From Vespula vulgaris (taxonomy: Eukaryota; Arthropoda; Insecta; Hymenoptera; Vespidae), in NCBI RefSeq assembly GCF_905475345.1, contig NC_066607.1:620001-684000 (forward strand): a stretch of 64,000 nt of DNA, written 5' to 3'. The stretch's first letter is position 1, and every line of letters starts with the position of its first letter. The notes under the pieces are model-generated. The model made no database searches, was not told the origin of the DNA, and saw only the letters and a list, made by a program, of their open reading frames with translations. The translations under genes and the position numbers were made by a program. Positions 1 through 12,874 of the stretch are shown here, one piece after another.

Positions 1-202
1 AAATCATTTATTTGGAAAATTAAAACAGGTCTAGTTTATTTACATTTATATTATAAAATGTTTATGAAGAACTAATCAAATTTTTTATTATACATATATA
101 AAATAATCTTTATATAAAAATAACAAAATATATCAAAATACTTTTCATTTAATACACGTTTCACTTTTCATTTTGTATATAATGAAATAATCACTAGCAA
201 GA

Positions 203-3200
203 TTAAGATATGCTGTTACATTTCTTACAGGCACGCTGAAAATCACAAAAATCTACAGAAATTTTAATCACTTATCCTTAATTGTTATATATGTCATGTA
301 TTATCATAAAATTCTAACAATCATACCAAAAAGCAAAATATTTACTTTATATATTTTATAAACATTCTTCAAAATTAATGTATTTTGTTAAGTCTTACCG
401 GCTGGAAGAAGATTCTATAAAATGTATTGAAGAAACTATTAAAAGCCTCTTTAAAGGATGAAATTACATAATTTATTATGAGTTCAATATATGTGAAGTC
501 CTCATAGTCATCATAATCTTCATAAAAGAAATAATCATAGATCATAGGTAAAAATACAACCAAGGCATACATTATAGTACCAAAAAATACTGGAAGTAAA
601 TATAGTTTTCAAATTTTGATTAGAATTTATCTTATATAAAGTATTATATACACTTACCAATGGTTTTTAATTTTATAAATCGTTTTTCAATACATTTTTC
701 TTTTTTATGTTTAATTTTGTGTATAAATGTAGATGATGTAATGGAATTTTCATAAATATCTGTAGCTATCTTAGAAACCATGTTTTGTACAGTTTTATTT
801 TGAGTGCCTCCTGTTGGATCTAAAGATTGCCTAATATTTCTATTAACATACAATTGTTTTGTTTGTGTTGTATCACTTGAATGTTGTAAAGTGGAATCCC
901 TAAATAATATTGATTTATATATGTGTATATATATATATATATATGAATATGCATAATGTAGAACTTACAGATTTTTATTAATTATACTTGACAAAGCTGA
1001 ACATTGTTCTATTGTTTGCATCTCTGGATTAAATTTTACTTCATCATTATAAATATTATTATAGAATGATTTGTTTTTTCTTCTTTTAACATAAGGAGTT
1101 TCTAATGCTACTTTATGAAAATATTTTTGTTGTATATTTTCTATGTTGCCTGTTTTTTGTTTTAAATTATTATAGTATTCTAGATAACTTTTATTTAATA
1201 ATTCTTGTGTTTTAAGAGATATTCTTATAGGATTGTCAATAGAAGTATTCTTATCTGATCTTTGCAAACCATTATATTTGTTTTCCTCATTTTGCTGGCA
1301 AAAGACATCACAAGACACAGTAGGATTTTCAACTAAAGATTCCATCTTAATGCAATTCGTATTTACATCTTTATTCCTTTCATCAATAGGTTTCTTTAGC
1401 ATTAAGTAATGGCAATTTTTTTCTTTTGTATATTGTTCAACTTTTGGAAATCTTTGACCGTGTTTACAGTTTGTTTGCTGATAACCTGGCCATAATAAAG
1501 TACAATTAGAATTTATTATACCAGATCTAGATTTTTTTTGAAAGTACAATCTTGCTTTTTTCGAAAAGTTAGCTTTTATTCTTCTTCGCCTGGATGTAAT
1601 ATAAGGTTCTGATGATTGAAAGAACTTTTTAATATATATATTTTCTTTATGCAATAAATTTTGTTCAGATCTCATTTTGCGCCGTTGATTTAAAGTACAT
1701 TTTTTAAAATTTGGAACTTTAGTAGATATATAAGCATTTGAATTATTAATTTTTATTGGCTGTTGATGTGATGTAATTTTCAAATGATTGTTAGAACGAT
1801 TAAAATCATTATTATTATCAACAGAAATATAAATTTTATCGTTATTTGGTAAAGAAGAAGTTTCATAATAATTGTTTTCAACTATGGGCTGCTCTGAAGT
1901 TCTATCCTCTATTTTCTTATCTAAAATAAGAGCCTCTTGTCTAACTTGTGTATCTGTAGTATCAACGTTGTTAGTATTTACTATTTCATGCTTTTGCTGT
2001 AGATTGTCCAAATTTTGTTTTTCTAATGATAATGAATGAATATCTGAATTTTTATGTTTTATTTTAAATTGTGTAGTTGTACATAAGTCAGTTATTGGTA
2101 AAGTATTTGTAATACAAGGGGAGATATTGACATCCCCTGATGTACAAGTTGATATTTGTAGAGGTATATTTTGATATGTAATTATTGGTACTTGTACATT
2201 GTAACATTGTGTTGTATACTGAGGTATAGGACTAGGTAAAGAATGTACTTTCTTTTTCATAACAAGTAAAATTTGACCATCACATTCCTAAATAAATATA
2301 AATTTTGCTTGATTAAAATGTCAAATTATTGATTTATAATCTATCACTTACATTAACAAAATCTATAAAAATGTTAATAAGATACATAAATCATATAAAT
2401 ATTGAATATATTAATACATACATTAGAAGATTGTAATGATTGATTTTCTGATAGCACTTTTAAATCATTCTTTGTTTTAGTTTCTAATATACATTTCTCG
2501 TTATAGGTAGAGGTTGATATTTGTTCATCTTTGGATATTTCATTTTCTATAATATTTTTAGTTTTTTCTGGAACGGGATCAATATTTTCTTTGATGTCTA
2601 TAGAATCTATTTTACTTGTATTATTTATATTTGTAAAATTATTTGTATTATGATCCTTTGCTAGATGAAGTTTACATTCTAATTTGTTGTTATCTTCCAC
2701 ATTGCTTTTATCTCTGTTTAGTTCTTGTATGAAATGACTATTATTATTTTTAATTTCTTCATTTTCTGGCTCCTTTATACTTTCTTGTGTTATCTGATAG
2801 CTATATAAAATACTTATTTTAGATGCCATGAAGTCTGTTGTAAAATCTAATGTTATAATTGCAATCAAAATTAAATATTTCTTATTAATAACTAAATAAA
2901 TTGTACATATTTAAGTTTTTTCCAGAAGCAGTTTTCTTCATCATTTCACAGGGAAATTGTGATTGTTTTATGATAGAAGCACTCTGTTGTGGTTCTTTCG
3001 AAGTATTATATTGTTTAATAGATTCTGTTGGTGTAGTCTGATTTTTTACTGCAGTTACGCTATAAAATATTTTAATAAATTATTATATAAACGCAAAACA
3101 TCCACTTTGCATATTGTAAAACATTATACCGCTTAAAACGAGGATCTAATGAACCAGGTTTCCTTTTTATTGTATTAAGTGTTAATTGATGTACGGAAGA

Positions 3201-3722
3201 ATCAAAATCTTTCATTTCCATTGTTTTGAATGATCTACGATTTTAAAAGAATTTCTAACGTGTATTTTGTACTTTTAAAAATTTTATAATAATTATGAGG
3301 TTATTTTTCTAACATATCACTTACTGATGTTGTGGTGTGCGTACTGTAGTACGACTTCTCCTAGGTGTACCTGTTAATGTAATAACGCACGGAGGATGAA
3401 TTATGTCATCAGCATCATCTACTAATTTACGTGGTGGAATTTTTGGCCATGATGGATCTTCAGGTACTCTAAATTTATGTCAAAACTTTGTTTACAACAT
3501 ATATTACGAGTTATAAATTTGTTACTTACCTCAATGATCCAACATTGTATTTTTGTGGAATTGGTAATAAATTTTCACTGTTTACTACAGTAAAGTATAT
3601 TAAACAGAAATATTATTACAATATAACTTGTGACACTATTCTGTTCTAACATATTTACCTTTAATATTTAATTTAAGTGCACTTTTATCATCTAAACATG
3701 ACATATTAAAATAATCATACAT
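203..3722 (-). CDS. Ten-exon gene, unrecognised 894-residue polar protein with a C-terminal hydrophobic segment
   Basis: I do not recognise this protein. Exons on the minus strand are 3722-3659, 3584-3530, 3468-3325, 3234-3130, 3059-2907, 2800-2422, 2287-969, 899-658, 589-399 and 235-203. All junctions are GT/AG, phases match throughout, and the total is 2685 nt (895 codons with stop). The start is the first ATG after an in-frame TAA. The N-terminal ~180 residues look like ordinary folded or motif-bearing sequence, with a Pro/basic patch (RKLVDDADDIIHPP, then GTPRRSRTTVRTP). The middle, mainly the 1.3-kb exon, is rich in Asn, Lys, Ser and Gln and probably disordered, with a basic cluster SRRRRIKANFSKKAR. 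Residues from about 821 form a hydrophobic stretch (VFFGTIMYALVVFLPMI), then an acidic Tyr/Asp run and a short Cys-containing tail. A membrane-anchored scaffold is one reading; this is inference. The last exon (11 codons) is the least certain part. Confidence 0.72.
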
Positions 3723-5280
3723 TTCAAAATTATTCTCTTTAATTTAAATAAACTTCTTTTTACTTCCAAAGTTAATGTAATAGTAATGCAATAAAAAATG
3801 AAAAATTATGTAACCATGTATATTGATTACATTTTTTTCTATTGATAGTCTTGCAGTCCACTTAATTTTTTTCTTTTGTTTTTTATGAAAACATTTTTAA
3901 TATTTACTTATGTATCTAGGTAGAATATTTTAAATTTATAAATATGTATTATAAAAATATTTTTTATCATTTCTGTTACTTATATAAAAAATTGAACAAA
4001 AAGAAAACTTAAAAATTACAAAAATTCACTCTGGTTGTGATAATCGTAAACATAGGTATCCTTTATTCGCATAGTGGGTAATATATATACAATCAATCAG
4101 TTATTGTTTGGAAACCTTAATGCTAAAGATTAATAGTTTGAGATTCATATTTTATCTATATTTTATAGATATAGTACAATAGCAAAACTGCTTTGTTGGG
4201 AATATCTATGACTTTGATAGAAAAAATGAATACTAAAAATAATGATTTATGTGTGAGGTAATAAAGTTTGTACATGTAAACATAACAAGATTCAATGTAA
4301 TCAGATGTATATACATATATAAATAGTATACTTATAACTACTTCTATATCTATTATAATTGTTTATTGCACGTAAAATTATATGATTAAATATATATTAT
4401 ATTACATATACATCACTTGAAATATTGTTATAAACAAGGCCATATATAATAATAGTATTTGTTATATATCATATGATCATACAATAATATTGATATTGTA
4501 GAATATGAATGACTAGATAAATAAATAATAAGACATATGAAAAGAAAGACTTAAAAAAGATTATTCTACCAGATGTTGCTATTATTTTTCATTGTATATC
4601 AATCATACAGTCCTAAGTTATAACTCCAGTTTGTCAATTCATACTTATTAAACGATCACTTCAATATTTACTGTCTACTGTTTACTGCCGTTTGCTATCC
4701 GTTATCACTCTCATTATTTGCTGTTATACCACATGACCTATACGCATGTAGTACGTATAATCCAGGTTTTTTGTTTATATATATATATATATATATTCAT
4801 GTACGTTATATATGGTATTTACAAATGAGAATATATTTTCGTTTGAGCGCTCGACTACTAGATGGAGCTCAAAATCTTAATAATTGATTAAAGATATTAA
4901 GATTGCATGATTATATCTATAATCGCTAATAATTATTAAAATCTAATTTACAAGTTTTAATTTTTATACTTCGATATCATGTAGTTTTTCATATGTCCAC
5001 TATTTAAAAAAATATTTAAAATAAAAATTATGTGAATCAATAACATCTGGATATTTATTTTTCAAATTTCATTTGATATTAAATTATATATATTTATTTT
5101 TAACTTTTTCTAAAAATTTTTTTCCTTTTAACTTGATCGAGAAAGTTCTTCCCAGGATAAAGTAGAAAAAAAATAATTTATTTTGTAATAGATCAGTAAA
5201 TATCTTTTATATACGGATAATTTTATGATCGTATATATATCACATGATGTCATATGTAGAATATATGTATGTAGTTTATC
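3723..5280. other. AT-rich intergenic stretch upstream of the ten-exon gene
   Basis: No credible open frame on either strand. It contains homopolymer-rich AT DNA and a short (AT)n run near 4770-4794. The 5' UTR and promoter of the minus-strand gene starting at 3722 should lie here, but I see no distinctive site. Confidence 0.6.
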
Positions 5281-5620
5281 GAATGTATAGTGTGCAGTGG
5301 GAAATTGGCGCGAAGTATTGTAGAATGCAACAGGAGGGGAAAAAGGCTCGAATGTTTGAAATAAGAGTAGGGATAAGGTTGAAACGATCAGGGGTAGAAA
5401 GAGAAGATTGATAAAGGCATGTGTATAGGGACATCACATACTACATATATATAACATACGTGTGTATACATAGATTACAAAGCAGAAGTCAGCCAATCAG
5501 AACAGCGAAGGAAAAGGAGGCTGCAGCGCTTCATATGCTATTTCTGTCACGTAGAACGCATACATTTGTTTTGTTGCGTACAAACGTAAATTGCGTACTT
5601 ATATCAAGTTATATTTAATT
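5281..5620 (+). promoter_or_regulatory. Candidate MAF1 promoter region with CCAAT box
   Basis: Base composition rises clearly above the AT-rich flanks. The stretch holds GGCGCG near 5307, purine-rich runs, and a CCAAT-type element (GCCAATCAG) at 5492-5500. It lies about 0.8-1.1 kb upstream of the MAF1 start codon and about 1.6 kb upstream of the divergent gene, so it could serve either or both. The short open frame inside it has no protein character. This is inference from position and composition. Confidence 0.3.
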
Positions 5621-6408
5621 TCTAACCAGTAATATTCCTTAAAAGTGACATATACATAAAAATATACGAATCAATTATTTTTAGAAAAGAAGTGATTATC
5701 TTTGACGGTGATCGTGATTATTTTACCACTTAGTGACAACAATGTCCGTGATTATGGATTGTTTTCAACAGTAGCGGACGTACGAAGTTTTATCTGTTTC
5801 GTTAAAGCAATTTGGTGAATACCATTTGACTCCTCCTTAATCTCCATTTTTTTGATTCAGCTTCGTGTTTGTGGGCTATACACAAAAAAAAACGCAACAG
5901 ATAATTTCCCTCCGAGACAATCAATTGGCGTTTTGAACTGTCTTTTTTGTATTCTTCATATCAGTACACGGGAGCAAAAACTGAATTCGTTCTACCTACT
6001 GTTTCATCGAAAGCTCAATCCTCAATTTAAATCTATAAGGGAACCTAAGTCCACCTCTCAATCTTTCATCAGTGATTTGTGATGTACAAGTTCAGTGCCG
6101 GAGGAAAAATTATTACCTCTACAATTAATTTCGTACATTCAAAAAGGAAAGGAATTTTTATACACCTAAGAAACATGAACAGAAACTCAATAAGTCTTCG
6201 AAGTCATAGAAGTTTTTTAACATTTCGTTTATATTGAATTACTTGATTGAGTTATTGAAAAGCAAATCAAGTTTGATAGAACACGAAAGTTATTGCGCCA
6301 AGATGGTGCAGCACGAATGATCTAACATCGTGTTGTTGAGGGAAGCATGATAAATCTCTAGTACAAAATTACTGTTTTTAAATAACGCAAAGAAAACCAG
6401 TTGTCATA
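5621..6408 (+). other. MAF1 upstream / 5' UTR region
   Basis: No coding exon that I can support. The last ~130 bases before the MAF1 start run without an obvious acceptor and include upstream ATGs (for example in GCCAAGATGGTGC near 6298-6310), so they are probably 5' UTR with short upstream frames. Confidence 0.4.
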
Positions 6409-7500
6409 ATGAAATTGCTAGAGAGTACACGATTTGAAGCTATAAACAGTGCCTTGTTCATTAAGACCGGAGATAGCAAGATAATTGGAAGGTATAGCAA
6501 ACAAAATATGATTTAAATATACTATTATCTATAATAATTGTTTTTTACTATAGGATTGAGAGTTATTCTTGTAAGATGGCAGGAAATGATAAACAACTGT
6601 ACAAACGCTTCAATGCAGAGCAAGGAGTTACACCACATGACCTTCAAGCTTTATCGCCACCACAAACATCTTTGGGAACATCACCTGCTCAAAGATATTT
6701 TAGGTATAAATGGCATAAGTACAGTCTGTTTACTTGAAAGTTTATAAATTATTAACATTGAATTTAAACTATTAATGATTTTAAATAATTGATTAGTTTA
6801 TAAGTTAATATTATTTGTATATTTACATATTTAGTCGTAGTGTTTCTGGTGATGAAGATGGACCTTTATGTGATACAATAAGCAGGAAAACATTATTCTA
6901 TCTAATTGCAACTTTAAACTCAGCCTTCCATCCTGATTATGATTTTTCTGATGCTAAGAGTCATGAATTTAGTAAAGAACCAAGTTTACAGTGGGTAATG
7001 AATGCAGTTGATAGTAATCTCAGTGCAACTGCTGGAGATCATTATCGTACTTTACGTTCTGCTCTCTGGGGTGCTATCGACGATGAAATATCATTGAGCG
7101 AATGTGATATTTATAGGTGAGATTAAACGAAGATGGTTTCTCCTATTCAACAAAAATGAAACATAAAACAGAGCACAAACCTACAACATTACTTCAAGTA
7201 CACGTACACAAGTTAATATATGTAAAAATATTGTAGCTATAATCCAGACTTTGCATCAGATCCATTTGGAGAAGATGGATGCCTGTGGTCTTTTAATTAT
7301 TTCTTTTACAATAAAAAAATGAAGCGTATAGTCTTTTTCACATGTAGGGCAATTAAGTAAGTATGAAATTTATTTTGAATATATATAGAAACATATCACA
7401 TATATAATTCATATATATATTTTTCAGCCCTCTTTATGTATTAGATTCAGGCATAGGTAGTGACTTTGTGATGGACGAAGAAGATGAAGATCGTTATTAG
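6409..7500 (+). CDS. MAF1: MAF1, repressor of RNA polymerase III transcription
   Basis: MAF1 binds RNA polymerase III and blocks its recruitment when nutrients or stress signalling (TOR) demand it, lowering tRNA and 5S rRNA output. Exons are 6409-6491, 6554-6703, 6835-7116, 7237-7356 and 7428-7500, all GT/AG with consistent phase, giving 235 residues; animal MAF1 is usually 220-260. Family signatures are present in order. The N-terminal A box reads MKLLESTRFEAINSAL, then GRIESYSCKMAG. The central part ends in the B-box block SDPFGEDGCLWSFNYFFYNK and KRIVFFTCRA. An acidic tail holds DSGIGSDF and ends DEEDEDRY. The serine-rich segment SPPQTSLGTSPAQRY and SRSVSGDEDG lies where the mobile phosphorylated linker sits in other species. 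The gene is intact and converges on NIF3L1. Confidence 0.96.
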
Positions 7501-7623
7501 ATCTTTTATATATGATCACAGTTTACAACAGTTAAAACTTTACATTTTCTCTTGATAGATAATTATTAATTTCATGTATTTTTTGTATGTACAACTTTTT
7601 ACATTCAGTTTACAACTTAAGAT

Positions 7624-7700
7624 TGTGTGTGTATGTGTGTGTGTATATATATATATATAAAATATATAAATATATATTATATATAAATATATATATATAA
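7624..7700. repeat. (GT)n/(AT)n microsatellite
   Basis: A run of GTGTGT units passes into TATATA units, then imperfect AT repeats. It lies inside the probable MAF1 3' UTR. Confidence 0.85.
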
Positions 7701-7858
7701 TTTGATTTGGCTTTACATTTCACATAATATATTTATTTTGTATTTTTCTTTAATTTGAACAAACATGTGTACGCATTGACAATGTACACACAGTCTATCA
7801 TCTATTGTACGTACAATAGTTTGATTATTTTACTTTTTAGTGAAATGTGACAAATATT

Positions 7859-7864
7859 AATAAA
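7859..7864 (+). terminator. Candidate MAF1 polyadenylation signal AATAAA
   Basis: Canonical AATAAA hexamer 359 bases after the MAF1 stop, followed within 25 bases by T- and GT-containing sequence. Assignment is by position only. Confidence 0.4.
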
Positions 7865-8848
7865 GCCTAGTCTGTTTTTTAGACAAGGATCTTACTATTT
7901 TTCGTACTAAGAAATGCATCTGATTTTCTTTGAAAATTTTTATGTAACATTCTATTTTGTTATCCAATGTGATGAATTACTTTATAGCTAATTAGATCTC
8001 ACAAACATAAAATGTTGTGATTAATAATTAATTCTATTATGCCAATTATGCTCTAATAATTGTAATTAAGCTTTCTGGATGTGCAATATCTCAATATAGT
8101 GCACTTTCATTTTAAAGTAAGTAGTTGTATCAGATTTTATTTAATAGAATCTACAAGATAAAAAAATAAATTTTTGTTATCATATTTAAGTGTATATACG
8201 ATAAAAAATATCAAAATTTTATGCAAAGTTTAAATTAGTAGTCCACAATATCCTTCTTAATGAAAAATTTCATAATTATGCTTTATGAAGCAATGATAGT
8301 TAATTTACGGAATAATTGATGTCAAGTAACCATTTTATCATTGTCCTTTACTTACAATTACATATCAATATTACATATTCCATAATGACGTATTCAATTT
8401 GGGCATTGTTACTTTCTTAGTGTAATAATTAAATTTGATATTAGGTAGGCTGATAAATGCTGTGAAACAGGATAAAACATATCTACTCTTTTTAAGCTTA
8501 TAGCTTTTAAGCTATAATAATTTCTATTATTCACTTTGCCAAATTACTTACCAATACACAAAACGTATTTTGTATTATTAACATATATATTTCATTCTAG
8601 TATGTATTGCGAAGCAATGTTTTTTTATACAGCTTAATATAATTGGTTTATAGGAAAAATCCGAAAAATTATTATATGTACAACATGTAGAAATACATAA
8701 TTACTTCAATCTTTACTTTATACTGGACAATATGTTTATCTGTCTCTTTTGAAATAAATATTTCAAGAAGATATGAATGTACTATAATATTTGTTATCCA
8801 AAAGGAATATAAAATTATTATGTAGTATTATGAAGTATACATTTTAAA

Positions 8849-9985
8849 TTATACGATTTCCAAAGGATCAGCATCAACAATAGATACATTAATATTTACA
8901 GAATTATTTAATGTATTTGATAACGTTGATGCAAAAGTTTCTAGAAAACCACGTTCAGAATTAGAATGATTTGTTAGAATAACATGAATTCCACGATGAA
9001 TTGCATCAAGTACATCGTGATGTTGCATTTCTCCTGTAAGATATAAATCGGCTTGTACATTTTTTAAAACATTTATTCCTGATCCTGCACATACGGCGAT
9101 AGAATTGATAAAGCCATCTGAAAAAAATAATTAATACTTATATCTTTATTATGATTTTAATTAAATTTTACAAATAACGTTATACCTGACTGTAAAGCAT
9201 GAGCCAGTTTCAAAAATTTCAACTTGGTGTGCTGTTTTACTAAATGTACTGCTTCATCAATATGTATTTGATTTTTTAAAGTACATAGACGGCCCATACC
9301 ATTTTCTTCATTCTCACTAGGTTGTATCGGTTTACAACTATCCATCACTGTAATTACATATTATGGATAATAGTTAATTAAGAATGTTATAATAATAAAA
9401 GTATTATAAAAGTATTATATTTCTAACCATCATTGAAAGTTGAAGCCAACCAGTCATTTACACCTCCCTTTATTGAGTCAAATGCAGTATGTGGGGAATA
9501 TACAGCTATTTTATGTTCTAAACATTTTGCGATTATACGTTCCTGTAAAAAAAATATAAATTTTTAAAAATGAAATAAATTTTATTCGTCAACCGCCGTA
9601 AAAATAATTACGATATTTCTGTTACCTTCCATGTTCTTGTGGTTATAGATTTAAGTGGTAAAAATATTGGAGGATGATACGAAATTATCATATCTGTTGA
9701 CAGGTCTAATGCTTCATTCATGACATTTTCTGTTAAGTCGTTTGTTAACAAAATGTTTGATACATGTTTTGGAGATGTGGGTTCAATCAGTAATCCAACA
9801 TTATCCCAAGATTCAGCTAAAGATATATTTGCAAATTTTTGTAATGCATCCACAACTTCTTCCAATGGCAAACCAATTTTATTAGGTTTTATATCAGTCA
9901 TAGTGGGTAACTGCTTATTATGTCGAATTAATATATAAGGATACAACTTCTGATTTGATATAAATACAGGGAGTTTCCGCAACAT
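8849..9985 (-). CDS. NIF3L1: NIF3-like protein 1 (NIF3/DUF34 family)
   Basis: Conserved metal-binding NIF3 family protein; the biochemical role is unsettled. Exons on the minus strand are 9985-9626, 9542-9428, 9347-9186 and 9117-8849; phases match and total 906 nt (301 residues). Family motifs visible in order: WDNVGLL, SYHPPIF with the metal-site His, the YSPHTAFD block (His and Asp ligands), GxNDWLA, CAGSG, TGEMQHHDVL, and NHSNSERG near the C terminus with further His and Glu ligands. The first ~28 residues before MTDIKPNK are basic and hydrophobic and could be a mitochondrial leader; translation from the later ATG would give a cytosolic form. An acceptor (TTTCAG) ends just upstream at 10008, so the 5' UTR is probably interrupted by an intron. 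It sits 253 bases downstream of CIAO1 in the same orientation. Confidence 0.94.
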
Positions 9986-10238
9986 CTATTTTCGTATAAT
10001 TGCAAACCTGAAATAAAAGCATTTTTTTTTGTCTATGTAAATATTACATTTGTAATATTAATAAATCAATATATTATATTATTTTTAAATATTATTCAAA
10101 TAATAATAAAAATATAATTTTATAAGTAAAGGGTATAAAAATGAAAATGTTTATGTTAATAGTAAACAATTATATTTAAAAATATAAATTACATAGATCA
10201 TAACAAATCTTATATTACTAATAATATATTGATACATT

Positions 10239-10851
10239 TTACTCATTATAAAACCATATTTTCACTAAACCATCATCGCTAGCTGATGCAAGTTGACCAA
10301 CAATAGCAGGATTCCACTGAGCAGAATTTACATCCTGTGTATGTGCATTATTTATTGAACAAATCATTGAGAAAGTTGGTTCATGTATATCAGAATCACT
10401 TTCTTCTTTAAATATTCTGATAATATCATCTCCGCATGCAGTTACAATTAATCCAGTTATCTTACACCAATCTACATCATAAATAGTCCTTGTATGATAT
10501 CCGGATAAAGTGCAAACACATTTCCAAACTGAATCATTATTTGTGGTAGAAATTCCTATTGTATTTCCAGATTTGTATTCTTGCCATATTTTTACAGTTT
10601 TATCATCACTGACTGTAACTATACGTTCACCAGTTTTATCAAAAGAAAGACTCCAAACTGTAGATGTATGAGAAGTTAATGTGTGTATGCATGTCCAGTC
10701 ACTATCAATCATATCTTCTTTGTATATTTTAACCGTATTATCATAACTAGCAGATGCTAGAATGTCTTCATTAGGATGCCATCTTACCTATGATTAAATA
10801 AAAACAAATATAGAATAAATGAAGTCTTTTGTTTTCTCAAAAATTATATAT

Positions 10852-10902
<51 letters not shown>

Positions 10903-11417
10903 AAGAATAAAAAAAAAAAGAAAAAAAAATGAAAGAAAAATATTAAAACTATAATACTTACCTTTTTAACATCTTGAGTATGTGCATTAATGACTGAAGC
11001 ACACTCATATTCGTCATCTTTTGTTTCCCATATCCAGACAGACTTGTCACGACTACATGTTGCAAGTAAATGCCCACTGGAAGACCAACTAACACTTTTA
11101 ACTTCATTTTCATGTCCTTCCAATGTTGCGTTGCATTCAAATTCTCCAGATCTTCTATCCCATATTGCTGTTGTAGCATCAAAACTAGCAGAAGCAATGT
11201 AATTACCACAGGGAGACCAAGCAATTTCTCTAATAGTTCTTGTATGACCCTCAGTTAAAATCATAGTTGTAATCCAATTCGAATTTGTTGCTTGCCATAT
11301 TCTAATAGTTTTATCTTCCCCACATGATGCAAGACATATGCCTTTTGGATGCCAACAGATGCTCCAAACTCTTCCCCGGTGTCCACTTAAATTTTGTTTT
11401 AATTCTAAGCTTCCCAT
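10239..11417 (-). CDS. CIAO1: CIAO1, cytosolic iron-sulfur assembly WD40 protein
   Basis: CIAO1 belongs to the CIA targeting complex, with MMS19 and the MIP18-type subunit, that hands Fe-S clusters to cytosolic and nuclear apoproteins. Two coding exons, 11417-10962 and 10787-10239, join in phase 0 to give 334 residues, the usual length. Seven WD40 blades can be counted from their GH/AH-type starts: GHRGRVW, GHTRTIREIAW, GHENEVKSVSW, AHTQDVKK (split by the intron), SHTSTVWSLSF, YHTRTIYDVDW and AHTQDVNSAQW. Most blades end in WD-like WIW, RIW or KIW. An acceptor lies eight bases before the ATG, so the 5' UTR is split; a good donor at 11642/11641 marks the likely upstream noncoding exon. An in-frame run-on upstream of the acceptor is intron, not protein. 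The gene is intact. Confidence 0.95.
10853..10945. repeat. (TA)n and A-rich microsatellite in the CIAO1 intron
   Basis: A long TA repeat is followed by GTAT units and an A-rich tract, all inside the single coding-region intron of CIAO1 between 10788 and 10961. On the minus strand the tract gives a long pyrimidine run beside the donor. Confidence 0.85.
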
Positions 11418-11642
11418 TGTTATCTGAAATAAGAAAACTTTCCAGTTTATAAAGTATTGCATTTCTATTATATTTTCTTACATTAATTATTAATGATACA
11501 TACATTTTTTTAGATTAACTATATTAAAATATATTCGTTATTACTTTATATGAAGAATTAGACATATTTTACGAATGTATTATATAATCTTATATTAAAG
11601 TGTCAACGAGATAACAAATAAATTATTTCATATTTGACTTAC

Positions 11643-11710
11643 TTTCTTTTAGTAGTAATCTTGAAACAATGTTGATCACAAAATCTACTAAATCATATAT
11701 CACAAAAAGT
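11643..11710 (-). other. Probable 5' noncoding exon of CIAO1
   Basis: On the minus strand a strong donor (AAAGAAA then GTAAGTC) lies at 11642/11641. It pairs naturally with the acceptor before the CIAO1 start, removing an intron of about 215 bases. The upstream limit of the exon is a guess. Confidence 0.4.
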
Positions 11711-12309
11711 TCACGTTTATGTTTATATTTTTTACACGTTCTTAAATGTAAATAAGACGTATTAATAATTATTAACACGTTAAATGCGATGAAACATTTT
11801 ACATGTAATATGAGCTATATCGTCATTATATAGAATGTATGATCTTCTACAAGTCAATTAATCCAGAAGAAAAGATAAGGTAGTAAAAACATTACCTTTT
11901 CGCATGAATAGTATGGTACGTGCACATAACCATTAATTTATTTACCGATTAATTTACTATTGAATTAAATTTACGATGAGTTTAACGAATTTATAATAAC
12001 ATTATATTAACATTATATTTATATTAACATTAACGAAAATTATATTAACATTATAATTTTCGTAATACTTACCATAAGAGAACTCACATTGAAATATTGA
12101 TTATTTTACGCATCGAATGAGAATTAAAGCTCATATTCAAATTTGAATCATTGTGATCATATACATATGTGATCACACATATAAATGTAAATGGAAATAT
12201 GAAATACGCAAGCATACATAAATTATCTCAAGAAGATATTTTGAGAAATCTTAGAGTAAAGAAAAATTCAAAAAATTGAAGCAACAAATAAAAAGAGAAA
12301 AATGTTCAT

Positions 12310-12490
12310 CACCTTTCGATTGTAGCGTATGTGACTTTAGCGACAGGTATGGACAAAATATGAACTACAAGTGTATAGAAAAAGACTATCCTTATTATTG
12401 GATCGATGTCATAAATTTATTAGGTAATAATCTAACATTTTTCGTGTGTATATTGTTCTTAAGACCCATTAGTACGAATGACCGAACAAA
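12310..12490 (+). repeat. Dispersed repeat C, shortened copy
   Basis: Starts with GTATGTGACTTTAGCGACAG and TATGGACAAAATATGAAC, nearly the same as the start of the copy at 13120. Later blocks (GTGTGTATATTGTT followed by an AGTACG-like stretch) match with deletions. An open frame across it has no protein character. Confidence 0.5.
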
Positions 12491-12874
12491 GATTTATCTA
12501 TTTTTATGATAGAATCATTTGTCGAAAACTTATTATATATTAAAATGTTTAAATGAGTTACCGTTATTTCTCCATGTAAGCGAAACGCATTTCCTTGTCT
12601 TTGGAATAGATTAAAGAATTTGCAACATATAAGGAAGTAATTGCTATTTCACATAAACAAGCACACACCATTCAAGCGTTGTATGAAAATCAGTAGTGGG
12701 GGTAGGAACTTCTCCAAGGGCGCCACTATCTGAAATTTGTTTTCACGAAAAATCTTAGAAATAACGTTTACGCCAACAGCGAGTCCAAGCATAATTGTTG
12801 ATCAATTTTGATGAACAAGATCTCATTATAAGAATGAAGATTCAAGCGAAGACATGGGTTTTTCGAATTTTTGA

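Larger units (their letters stand above)
7501..8848. other. MAF1 3' UTR and convergent intergenic region
   Basis: No coding potential seen. A GT/AT microsatellite occupies about 7624-7700. A canonical AATAAA follows at 7859-7864. From about 8000 on it is AT-rich, presumably containing the 3' UTR of NIF3L1 on the other strand. Confidence 0.6.

Noticed and set aside
9720..9938. 72-codon plus frame
   Set aside because: Lies opposite NIF3L1 exon 1; shadow frame.
10990..11258. Plus-strand frames of 62 and 70 codons
   Set aside because: Shadows of CIAO1 exon 1.
10857..11462. 201-codon minus frame covering CIAO1 exon 1 and beyond on both sides
   Set aside because: It reads through the acceptor upstream of the true ATG and through the donor into a TA microsatellite; only 11417-10962 is coding.
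12276..12509. 77-codon plus frame with several Cys
   Set aside because: It overlaps a dispersed repeat copy; the same DNA in other copies is not open.
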